IMG/VR virus record: IMGVR_UViG_3300018719_000003
Coordinates: 64,001 to 107,653 of that record
Reading direction: 5' to 3' (one strand)
DNA from: a virus
Length of the DNA stretch: 43,653 nucleotides
The notes under the pieces: generated by a model
Seen by the model: the letters and a program-made list of their open reading frames with translations, nothing else
What the model was told of the DNA's origin: nothing
The model's database searches: none
Position numbers and translations under genes: made by a program
In this document: in pieces, positions 30,836 to 38,446 of the stretch
How the letters are laid out: each line of letters begins with the position of its first letter
How positions within the stretch are numbered: the stretch's first letter is position 1

Positions 30836-31327
30836 ATGAGTATACCACGTAAAAGTGTTACCCCACAAGGGATTGAGCGAACATCAGTGGCGGTTGCGAT
30901 CGCCAAAGAACCTCAAAACGGCGACTTGGTGATGGGAGGAAAGAACCCGCTATCTACCGCAGCAGTACTAGGAGGGCAAGAGAAGTATTTGGCAAGGCTG
31001 TTCGACTTATTCAATACAGAAGCCAAGTGTGACCTTAATTTTTGCAGCCTAGCGATATCGGCTGAGGTTGAGCTGTGGAGATGGGTTAAAGCTTCGCCTC
31101 TTGATGACCTAAGTATCAAGGCGTTGAACAGAAAGAGCTTCGACATTGACGATGGCACGACATACGCCTACACCTTCTGGGACTTCGCCGGACGCCTAAA
31201 ACATGGTGGTGCATTATTCACCCCAGCTACTGCCACTTACGACCCGATGAGGTGCGAAAAGAAATTGCGAGGGATTGCGTATCAGGCGCTGTTGGCTAAG
31301 GCGAGAGAAATGGGAGGGGTGAAGTGA
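30836..31327 (+). CDS. Hypothetical protein, first gene of replication operon
   Basis: 163 residues. SIPRKSVTPQGIERTSVAVA, helical EKYLARLFDLFNTEAK, VELWRWVKASPLDDLSIKAL and FAGRLKHGGALFTPATATYD are visible. No motif recognised. Overlaps DUF488 by 4 nt. Operon continues to 38369. Confidence 0.55.
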   Translation: MSIPRKSVTPQGIERTSVAVAIAKEPQNGDLVMGGKNPLSTAAVLGGQEKYLARLFDLFNTEAKCDLNFCSLAISAEVELWRWVKASPLDDLSIKALNRKSFDIDDGTTYAYTFWDFAGRLKHGGALFTPATATYDPMRCEKKLRGIAYQALLAKAREMGGVK

Positions 31328-31695
31328 AGACATCCTACTTCGGCGTCACACCAAAAACAGCGCCGGGAGCGATCGCAATCAGCCTTTACCTTCCCAAAGG
31401 TCGCAAGTATCCCCACTACCCTCAGTTAGCACCAACACCTGAGCTGCTGAAGACTTACAAAAGCCCGTCAGCAGCAATGCTGTTTGACCTAGAGAGGTAT
31501 TACACCGACGAGTTTTTCAGTCAACTGTTCGATCTGAACCCCAAAAAAGTCTGGGACGAACTCCATTGGCTAGCTGGTGGAGCCGAGCCAGTCTTGCTGT
31601 GCTACGAAAAGCCGGGGGAGTTCTGCCATCGGAGGCTGGTTGCGAAGTGGTTTGAGGTTGAGTTGGGTGAGTTGGTTAAGGAGGTAGTGAAGTGA
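31324..31695 (+). CDS. DUF488-like protein
   Basis: 123 residues. APTPELLKTYKSPSAAMLFD, a helical centre, then VLLCYEKPGEFCHRRLVAKW, the DUF488 signature (L-L-C-x-E ... CHR). The family is often next to replication and modification genes; activity unknown. Coupled on both sides by GTGA-type overlaps. Confidence 0.65.
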   Translation: MKTSYFGVTPKTAPGAIAISLYLPKGRKYPHYPQLAPTPELLKTYKSPSAAMLFDLERYYTDEFFSQLFDLNPKKVWDELHWLAGGAEPVLLCYEKPGEFCHRRLVAKWFEVELGELVKEVVK

Positions 31696-32828
31696 GAAAG
31701 CGCTGCTTGAGGAATCTTCCTTTCAACGAACCAAAAATCGTTATCGAAACTTGGCATTTAAAAGCCTGTGACGGCAACTCCACAGCGGCGGCTTTACTCT
31801 CGTTTTTTGAGTACTGGCACGAAATTAAACTAGAGATGCAAAAAAAGGTAAAGCGCTCTAACGACATTGCCGAAATGCATGGCGACGAAAGAAGCCAAGA
31901 CGAAAGCCTTTATCAGTTCCACAGCGAAGAAGAGTTAATAGAGGGCATCTTAATTGCTAAAAGAGACGCCATCCGCAAAGGTATCTCTCTACTGCAAGAA
32001 AAACAATTTATCTCAGTTCATAAAAACCCTAACCCTAGGTACGCATTTGACCGAACGCGGTACTTCCTTTTTCACACTGAAACCGTAGATGAGTGGTTAG
32101 CCAACTATGGATTGTCGGATATTCAACTATCGAAGTCGGAAAACCAACCACGGTCGTTGGAGAAACCATCACGGCAAGCGGAAAACCAATCACCGTCGTC
32201 GGAAATCAACTCAGCAATAACAGTAATTACTTCAGAGACTTCTTCAGTAATTACTTCATATAGTAATTCCCCCCCTACCCCCCAAGGGGAAGCGGAGGGG
32301 TGTAAAGCAGAGAAGCAAGTCAAAGAGGAAGAGCCAAGCGATACACATCTCCCTTCGTTGTCAAAAAAGGCAGAGGGTATTCCACTAACCAAGGATATTC
32401 CTGAGACTAAAGATTCCGCCGCGCCGTGTGATAACAGTGTATTCGTAGGCAATGGAAACACTGCCCCAGATGGTAAGCAACGACCTTTTGACCAACGTAA
32501 GGCGACTTGGAAAAGTGTAGGGACTGACCCTTGGATGGCAAGTGGGTCAAATCCAGTAACAGAGTTTAAGCAATGGCTGTATCAGCAATATCAACAGAAA
32601 GGCAAAAGCCTAGGTTTAGCCGATGCCGCGTCAGAGATTCGCAACGACTATGCCAGGGCATCGGACTTGTGGGCAGAGTACCAAGACGAATTAATCCATC
32701 GTCAGCAAGCAGCAGAGAGGTTAAAAGCTCAACCTACAAGAGAGGTAACCAAAACAGCTTCACCCATTTCATCTGAGTTCAAGAATCAGTTTAAGCAGCA
32801 ATTGCTCAACAAAAAGGCAGGAGTTTAG
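31692..32828 (+). CDS. Replication initiator/helicase-loader-like protein
   Basis: 378 residues. N-terminal winged-helix region: AAALLSFFEYWHEIKLEMQK, IAKRDAIRKGISLLQEKQFI and SVHKNPNPRYAFDRTRYFLF, as in phage replication proteins with an early wHTH. The middle is Ser/Thr/Pro-rich and disordered; the C-terminus (NSVFVGNG onward) has helical segments like helicase-loader tails. Position directly before dnaB supports a loader role. Start GTG overlaps DUF488. Confidence 0.6.
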   Translation: MRKRCLRNLPFNEPKIVIETWHLKACDGNSTAAALLSFFEYWHEIKLEMQKKVKRSNDIAEMHGDERSQDESLYQFHSEEELIEGILIAKRDAIRKGISLLQEKQFISVHKNPNPRYAFDRTRYFLFHTETVDEWLANYGLSDIQLSKSENQPRSLEKPSRQAENQSPSSEINSAITVITSETSSVITSYSNSPPTPQGEAEGCKAEKQVKEEEPSDTHLPSLSKKAEGIPLTKDIPETKDSAAPCDNSVFVGNGNTAPDGKQRPFDQRKATWKSVGTDPWMASGSNPVTEFKQWLYQQYQQKGKSLGLADAASEIRNDYARASDLWAEYQDELIHRQQAAERLKAQPTREVTKTASPISSEFKNQFKQQLLNKKAGV

Positions 32829-32830
32829 TC

Positions 32831-34195
32831 ATGTACGCACCAAAGCAAAATCTAGTCTCAGTCAACTTTGGTGGCGGACAAACCCTGCCACCGCAGAACG
32901 TTGATGCAGAAGAAGCCATCCTAGGCGGCATATTGCTTGACCCGAACGCAATAGGACGAGTGGTTGACATCCTTGTCCCGGAGGCGTTTTACATATCGCA
33001 CCATCGAGAGATATACAAAGCGGCGGTTACGCTTCACGCCGCAGATCGCCCAACTGACTTACTTTGTGTTTCAACTTGGCTTTATGACCATGACTTGATT
33101 GAGAAGATTGGCGGACAAAGTAAGCTCGTTAGCCTAGTAGATCGGACGGTCACAGCGTTGAATATAGACCGCTTTGCTGCTCTTGTGATGGACAAATATC
33201 AGCGGCGCAAGCTCATCCACGCTGGCAACGAGATAGTTCAACTGGGATATGAAACTTCAGTTGAGCTGGACGAGGTAATAAATCAAGCCGAGCAAAAAGT
33301 GTTTGACCTTACCCAAGGAGATGCAGTCGCGCCGGAGATTGAGCAGCCGATAGATATCCTCATTCGCATCTACGACCAATTAAGCGCTGTCAAGCCGAAA
33401 GGACTACCAACCCAGATTTATGACCTTGACAGGTTGATTGGTGGGCTGAAACCCAAAAAGCTGTATATCGTTGCTGGACGTTCCGGTATGGGCAAGACCC
33501 AGTTAGCCGTCAACCTAGCTGCCCAAGTTTTAAAAAGCCGCCAACCCGTTGTCTTTTTCTCGGCTGAGATGGACAGAGATGAGCTGATGACAAGAGTGCT
33601 TGCCTGGGAATCGGGTGTAGACGCCAAGAAAATTGAAGAATGCACTCTGGATAGCCAAGAGGAGTTTACCTGCCTTACAGAGGCAATCAACCGCCTCTCA
33701 GATGTTCCCTTGTATCTAGATGACACTACTGGTTCTACGCTTACCCCAGTTCGCATTCGTTCAGCTATCCGACGTGCTACTTCAATGTATGGAAAGCCAG
33801 GGCTAATCGTACTGGACTACTTGCAACTCCTAGGCGATGAAGCGGGTAACACGAATCGAGTTACTGAGCTGGATAAGCTGGCGAATGCTTGCAAAGCGAT
33901 CGCTAAGGAATTTGATGTCCCATTCGTTGCGCTAGCTCAAATCAATCGAGCAGCGGACAGCCAAGCAAACAAGCGTCCTGTAATTTCTCAACTTCGAGAA
34001 TCAGGGGCAATTGAGCAAGCGGCTGATGTAATTCTGCTGTTGTACCGCGACGAATATTACAACACCAATACTCCTGATAGAGGGATTTGTGAAGTCATTG
34101 TCGGGAAGCAAAGAAGCGGTGCAACTGGAACTGTCAAAACAATTTTTCAACCTGAAACAAGCCGATTTCTAAACATCGCGCAAAGAGAGTTTTAG
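32831..34195 (+). CDS. dnaB: Replicative DNA helicase DnaB
   Basis: 454 residues, normal length. N-terminal DnaB domain (LPPQNVDAEEAILGGILLDP), linker helix, then RecA-like core: GRSGMGKTQLAVNL (Walker A, about 216-229), GLIVLDYLQLL (Walker B, near 316), and LRESGAIEQAADVILLLYRD (DnaB4). Unwinds the replication fork. Two bases after the loader gene stop. Phage copy means replication does not depend on host DnaB. Confidence 0.95.
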   Translation: MYAPKQNLVSVNFGGGQTLPPQNVDAEEAILGGILLDPNAIGRVVDILVPEAFYISHHREIYKAAVTLHAADRPTDLLCVSTWLYDHDLIEKIGGQSKLVSLVDRTVTALNIDRFAALVMDKYQRRKLIHAGNEIVQLGYETSVELDEVINQAEQKVFDLTQGDAVAPEIEQPIDILIRIYDQLSAVKPKGLPTQIYDLDRLIGGLKPKKLYIVAGRSGMGKTQLAVNLAAQVLKSRQPVVFFSAEMDRDELMTRVLAWESGVDAKKIEECTLDSQEEFTCLTEAINRLSDVPLYLDDTTGSTLTPVRIRSAIRRATSMYGKPGLIVLDYLQLLGDEAGNTNRVTELDKLANACKAIAKEFDVPFVALAQINRAADSQANKRPVISQLRESGAIEQAADVILLLYRDEYYNTNTPDRGICEVIVGKQRSGATGTVKTIFQPETSRFLNIAQREF

Positions 34196-34197
34196 CT

Positions 34198-34401
34198 GTG
34201 GAAGATTTGTCAGATTTACTCGCAGGTTGCAAGTGTGAATTGAAGCGCGTTGGGCTTAACTGGCGATCGCCTCGCGCCCTCGACTTCTGCGAACGAGCCA
34301 CTGGACATCGAGACGCCCATTACCTCGAAGCAGCGCATCTAGAAATGCTTTTAACCAAGTTACAGAAAGAACCGACGCCAACAAAGGAGGAGGTAGCATG
34401 A
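34198..34401 (+). CDS. Small hypothetical protein
   Basis: 67 residues from GTG, two bases after dnaB. GCKCELKRVGLNWRSPRALD and YLEAAHLEMLLTKLQKEPTP. Helical C-terminus. Coupled to the next gene by a 4-nt overlap. Unknown. Confidence 0.5.
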   Translation: MEDLSDLLAGCKCELKRVGLNWRSPRALDFCERATGHRDAHYLEAAHLEMLLTKLQKEPTPTKEEVA

Positions 34402-34808
34402 CACCCCCTGAATACGAAACCAGAATTCAGGAAATCAACAGACGACTGGGCAAGTTAGCACCCCCAGCAAAAAATGGGAAAAAAGAAACCCAAGCAGAGA
34501 AAAAAGTACGAGAGGATTACGAAGCTGACAAAGCCAATCTAGAAAGTCAGCGAGATTTGGTCAAAAAATACGCGACTATCTACAACCAAATTCACGTTGG
34601 TGATGGTGTGGCGACTGAAGGTAAAACGGGCGTGATTATCCAGAAAACTATCAACGTCGGTGGGCTTCCTCAAGTGTGGGTTCACTGGGGAGTTTCGGCT
34701 ATTCCTTACCCAGAATATCCCGCGATATCAGGCGAATGGTGTCTTCAGTTCTTCCCAGCGTGTGGGTTGGACGAGGTTGTGGAAGTTCAGAGAGAGAGGG
34801 TTGCGTGA
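34398..34808 (+). CDS. Coiled-coil hypothetical protein
   Basis: 136 residues. Charged helical N-terminus (ETRIQEINRRLGKLAPPAKN; AEKKVREDYEADKANLES) and a beta-rich C-terminus (VGDGVATEGKTGVIIQKTIN, VWVHWGVSAIPYPEYPAISG). The second part looks like an SH3-like fold. Stop overlaps the C5-MTase ATG (TGATG). Unknown function, possibly an accessory to the methyltransferase. Confidence 0.5.
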   Translation: MTPPEYETRIQEINRRLGKLAPPAKNGKKETQAEKKVREDYEADKANLESQRDLVKKYATIYNQIHVGDGVATEGKTGVIIQKTINVGGLPQVWVHWGVSAIPYPEYPAISGEWCLQFFPACGLDEVVEVQRERVA

Positions 34809-35356
34809 TGCCGACTAGTGCAGCATTATTCGCTGGTGGTGGAGGCGACACAGAAGGAGCGATCGCCGCTAATTACACCCCACTTTGGGCGATTGAGTCA
34901 GATCCAAAAGCCGCCGCTATTTACCGCAAAAGATTTCGCCAAGTTCAACTGATAGAAGCCGATGTCACAAGTCTCTCAACTGAGTTTATTTGCTCTCTCC
35001 CGGTTCCAGACGTTCTCATATGGGGTTCACCTTGCCCAGACTTTTCAATGGCTGGCACAAGAGCCGGATTTGATGGCACTCGCGGACGCTTGTTTTTTGA
35101 AGGAGTCCGATTTCTTCGACTTCAAAAGCCTAAGAGCTTCGTGTTTGAGAACGTTGATGGACTCCTTAGCCACGACAACGGGCAAACCTTCCAGAAGGTC
35201 ATCTCTGCGTTTGGACAATTGGGGTATGTGGGGACATGGCAAGTACGAAATGGCAACCGTCATGTCCCACAAAGCCGAGTTAGGGTCTTCTGTGTGGGTT
35301 ATTACCGGGAATGTATCAGCGACACTGCCGAAATCTTACAAGAAAACGCTTGCTGA
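34808..35356 (+). CDS. C5-cytosine DNA methyltransferase, N-terminal part (frameshifted)
   Basis: Open to a TGA at 35354-35356. Contains motif I (ALFAGGGGDTEGA), motif IV (WGSPCPDFSMAGTR, with the catalytic Cys), motif VI (FVFENVDGLL) and motif VIII (QSRVRVFCVGYY). Motifs IX and X are missing from this frame but present in the +1 frame that continues (35292-38369). A shift somewhere in 35293-35356 is needed; an AAAA run at 35343-35346 is the simplest place for an indel. Without the shift the enzyme lacks its target recognition domain. Confidence 0.8.
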   Translation: MPTSAALFAGGGGDTEGAIAANYTPLWAIESDPKAAAIYRKRFRQVQLIEADVTSLSTEFICSLPVPDVLIWGSPCPDFSMAGTRAGFDGTRGRLFFEGVRFLRLQKPKSFVFENVDGLLSHDNGQTFQKVISAFGQLGYVGTWQVRNGNRHVPQSRVRVFCVGYYRECISDTAEILQENAC

Positions 35357-38300
35357 ATGTTTAGCCAGTCAGGGTGTACCGGTCAAGGGAAGGGCAGACA
35401 AAGGAATCTGGTCGGTTAAAGAATCGCCCTCACTAGTCTCGTCTAACTGGATGGGATATCTAGATGTTAACCGAGGAAAGGATGGAGGCGGCGCAGGGTT
35501 TGCGATTCTTGATCCCATTGCCATTAATTCGGCAACAGGGGAGCCGACAGACGAGGCTTTTTCGCTTCGCCACAGTTCTCACAAGCAAGGCAGAGGCAAT
35601 TTAGCTCACCCTAATACTTACGTTGTCTACAAGGCTGCTGGCGGTGATCGCATTTACTCCGAGAATGCTCCAACATTGCGATCGCTGACTAACACCAACG
35701 GACACCAGGGCGGCAGTGGTGCAATGAAGGTTCGTGAGCTGAATGGTGAGTTTTATTACGAGCGCCCTATGACAGCCGCCGAGTACGAGAACTGTATGGG
35801 GTGGAAGCCGGGATGCACTACCACGGGAATTACGGCAGACGGCAAAGAGATTGAGTTAAGCGAAACCCAGCGCAAACGGGTTTTGGGGAACGGAATTATC
35901 CCGCAAGAGATCACAGAGCTATTGACTGCATTAAGACCTTTTCTTGAAGCGGAACCGGAGCCAGTCGAGTACCAGTGGGGTGCTGACGGTGTGGGTCGCG
36001 GCAACTGTGCAGGTCTGAACATCTGGGCAGTCTGCGGAATTCCCAAGGGAATCGTTATCGACGGGGTGAGGGATTCCAAGAAAACTAATCGACAACAGCG
36101 TGTAAATCTAGTCGCCAAGATTCACGACCAATGCGTTATCGGGTTGGGAGTCGCCACACCAGTTGAGATTGATGAGCTAGGGATAAACCAGGCTGAGAAA
36201 TTGGCACTATCCAGAGCGATCGCCTATGTCCGCTCCCAAGGGCATGAGCCAACAGGCTTGATAGGCGACTTGGCAATGCCCCCTATCGAGGGAGTTCTCA
36301 CCAAGAGAGAGAAGTCGGCTGACGACAAGTACCCAGAAGCGTCAGCGGCATCTATTGCTGCCAAGTATGCCCTGGACTTGTACTGGGAGCGGGTCAATGA
36401 GCAATATCCGGACTATGGCTTCTTGGCTCATGCCGGATACGTACAGCCTCCACATTTAGAGGCGATCAACAAGCTTGGATTGATACCCCATGTCCACAGG
36501 CTTTCTTATAAGCCATGCAGAGAAAAAGCGACTGCGACAACAGCCGCCGAATCATTAAACACATCAGGAGGATACACGATGGTTGCTACATTTTCAGGAC
36601 TTGATGATTATTCCAGCTTCCCTTCCAACGAATCGGCTGAGTCTAAATCAGAGAAAGCCCGACTGATTCGTGATCAGATACTCGCCGTTGACTCCGAGGC
36701 TGACTACACCGAGCTTCGCAGCAATCCGAACCTGACACGGGAGCAGTTGAACTGGGTGCGGGAGAACCTAATCACCAAGGAAGAACGTAAAACCTTAGCC
36801 CAAAGAATCCGAGCCAATCCTCTACCTAAACCTGTAGCTGTTGGAGATGTGGTGTGCGATCGCTCTGGTCAAGTTGTCGGCACTGTTATTAAGGTGATGG
36901 TGACATTTTTGGAGATTGGCGACACCAAATTAAGCTGGGAGGATTTTGAGGCACTAGGCTACACAAAACAGGAAATCGAGAGAGAACAAAATCAGACTGA
37001 AGTCGCTGAGTCTCCTATTCCCACTGAACTAGTCGCCACATCTGACGCAGAGGAATTGAGCCAAATTGAAACCGAGATAGAAGAAATTCAGAAATCGGCT
37101 TGGGCTGAAATTGGACAACGGCTGCTAAGGATTCGTGAAGGGAAACTGTATAAGGCAAAAGGCTACTCAAATTGGGATGCTTACTGCCGCGATCGCTGGA
37201 ACTATGGCAAGAGTTATGCCAACGACCTAATCAACGCAGTCAAAGCCCAAGAGATTTTGACCGGAACTGCGGTCATTTTGGATAACCCCAATCAAGCTGT
37301 TCCGATTCGCAAGATGGTAAATGCCGGGATTGAGTCTAGCCAGATTCAGGAATTGGTGCAGGAAGTAGCAGAGTCAGGAAATCTGACAGCCGAAACAATC
37401 GAGCAAGCGGCTCAAAACAAAGGATTGCTGCCCACGACTAAACCCAAAAAACAACCCACCCCAATCGTTGCCGCTGCTCAGTCGGTTGGCTTAAGCGGGA
37501 AGGAGACACAGCAGCTGCCAGACGTTCCACCCAATGCAGACATCCCGCCTGACAGCCAACCCAGCGCTTTGTATAATTGCTGCTCACAGCCTGAGTTGAA
37601 GATTTTCTGTGAACAGCACACCCAGGATGCGATCGCCCAACTCAAGTCATTGGATTGGGAGAAGCGCTTTGAATTGCGTGGTATCTGGACAGAATTTGAA
37701 GCATGGTTAGCTACCTGTGCATTTCATCACCAGATTGATGCTCAAGGTGTGCTGACGCTGATGGAGGCGGATAGTAAAGCCAAGATTAAGTGGCTTGAGT
37801 CTGAGGTATCTCGACTGATGGCAGAGAACGAAGACTTACGGCTAAGATTGCAAAAGCCAACGTCTACTCGAACCGACGAGTGGTACACGCCACCTGAGTT
37901 TATTGAAATGGCAAGGGAGGTTATGGGCAGTATTGATCTTGACCCCGCTAGCAATGAACTGGCACAGTCCTGGATTAAAGCTAAGAAATATTTCACCAAA
38001 GATGACGATGGTTTGCGCTGTGAATGGTCTGAAAATGTGTGGGTAAATCCTCCTTATGGGCGCTCTGTCGAGGATTGGCTAGTTGATGCGGTTAATCGCT
38101 ATGGGAACGGCGACATCAAGTCTGCTATCCTCCTTCTCAACCGCACGGGCGCAGCCTGGTATAAAGCCAGGACAAAGGAAGTTACCGCAATTTGCGAAGT
38201 TTATAAGCGGATAGCTTTCATTGATGAGAATGGACAACGCCAGTCATCGCCGCGCTACTACAACGATTTTCTCTACTTGGGCAAGGATGTCGAGAAGTTC

Positions 38301-38369
38301 GTAGAAGTGTTCAGTGCGATCGGTGACGTGACGGTGATGCAGCAATCGAGCCAACAGCAGGCGGCTTAG
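35292..38369 (+). CDS. C5-MTase C-terminus + RNase HII-like domain + N6-adenine MTase in one long frame
   Basis: Continuous frame (open from 34962; before about 35293 it is shadow) with no own start here. (1) Target recognition and motif IX/X: YERPMTAAEYENCMGW, RKRVLGNGIIPQEI. (2) From about 35950 to 36520 an RNase HII-like domain: WGADGVGRGNCAG, DSKKT, VEIDELGINQAEKLALSRA, SAASIAAKYALD, YPDYGFLAHAGY and H-x-HRLSYKPC; the catalytic DE is DG here. (3) An internal ATG at 36579 with AGGAGG starts a helical region, then a Dam-type N6-MTase (DEWYTPPEF, IDLDPASNE, VWVNPPYGRS). Probably translated partly as separate 596-residue protein. Confidence 0.75.
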   Translation: MWVITGNVSATLPKSYKKTLAECLASQGVPVKGRADKGIWSVKESPSLVSSNWMGYLDVNRGKDGGGAGFAILDPIAINSATGEPTDEAFSLRHSSHKQGRGNLAHPNTYVVYKAAGGDRIYSENAPTLRSLTNTNGHQGGSGAMKVRELNGEFYYERPMTAAEYENCMGWKPGCTTTGITADGKEIELSETQRKRVLGNGIIPQEITELLTALRPFLEAEPEPVEYQWGADGVGRGNCAGLNIWAVCGIPKGIVIDGVRDSKKTNRQQRVNLVAKIHDQCVIGLGVATPVEIDELGINQAEKLALSRAIAYVRSQGHEPTGLIGDLAMPPIEGVLTKREKSADDKYPEASAASIAAKYALDLYWERVNEQYPDYGFLAHAGYVQPPHLEAINKLGLIPHVHRLSYKPCREKATATTAAESLNTSGGYTMVATFSGLDDYSSFPSNESAESKSEKARLIRDQILAVDSEADYTELRSNPNLTREQLNWVRENLITKEERKTLAQRIRANPLPKPVAVGDVVCDRSGQVVGTVIKVMVTFLEIGDTKLSWEDFEALGYTKQEIEREQNQTEVAESPIPTELVATSDAEELSQIETEIEEIQKSAWAEIGQRLLRIREGKLYKAKGYSNWDAYCRDRWNYGKSYANDLINAVKAQEILTGTAVILDNPNQAVPIRKMVNAGIESSQIQELVQEVAESGNLTAETIEQAAQNKGLLPTTKPKKQPTPIVAAAQSVGLSGKETQQLPDVPPNADIPPDSQPSALYNCCSQPELKIFCEQHTQDAIAQLKSLDWEKRFELRGIWTEFEAWLATCAFHHQIDAQGVLTLMEADSKAKIKWLESEVSRLMAENEDLRLRLQKPTSTRTDEWYTPPEFIEMAREVMGSIDLDPASNELAQSWIKAKKYFTKDDDGLRCEWSENVWVNPPYGRSVEDWLVDAVNRYGNGDIKSAILLLNRTGAAWYKARTKEVTAICEVYKRIAFIDENGQRQSSPRYYNDFLYLGKDVEKFVEVFSAIGDVTVMQQSSQQQAA
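35293..35356 (+). other. Frameshift interval in the C5 methyltransferase
   Basis: Both frames are open here. Motif VIII ends the first frame; motifs IX/X need the second. The TGA at 35354 follows TTGC, not the prfB-type CTTTGA slip, so a sequence error or mutation in the A4 run at 35343 fits at least as well as programmed shifting. Confidence 0.6.
36566..36581 (+). promoter_or_regulatory. Internal ribosome binding site and ATG inside the long frame
   Basis: AGGAGG (36566-36571), 7-nt spacer, ATG (36579), in frame with the long ORF, directly after the RNase HII-like domain. It would yield a separate 596-residue N6-MTase protein. Confidence 0.7.
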
Positions 38370-38399
38370 TTTTTCACCCAGTTTTGCTCTCAATAAAGA

Positions 38400-38432
38400 A
38401 CCCCTCTGGATAACCTAGAGGGGTTTCGTTTT
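38400..38432. terminator. Bidirectional intrinsic terminator
   Basis: AACCCCTCT / AGAGGGGTT stem, 9-nt loop, T-rich sides (TTTCGTTTTG on plus; TTCTTTATT on minus). Ends the replication/modification operon and the convergent helicase gene. Confidence 0.8.
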
Positions 38433-38446
38433 GTATGATTGCTGTC

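Noticed and set aside
34962-35291. First 110 codons of the long methyltransferase frame as real protein
   Set aside because: They are out of frame with conserved C5-MTase motifs I-VIII encoded by the same bases.
37257-37273. GACCGGAACTGCGGTCA as a further copy of the dispersed palindrome
   Set aside because: Only a 5-bp stem, wrong centre, inside coding sequence; treated as chance.
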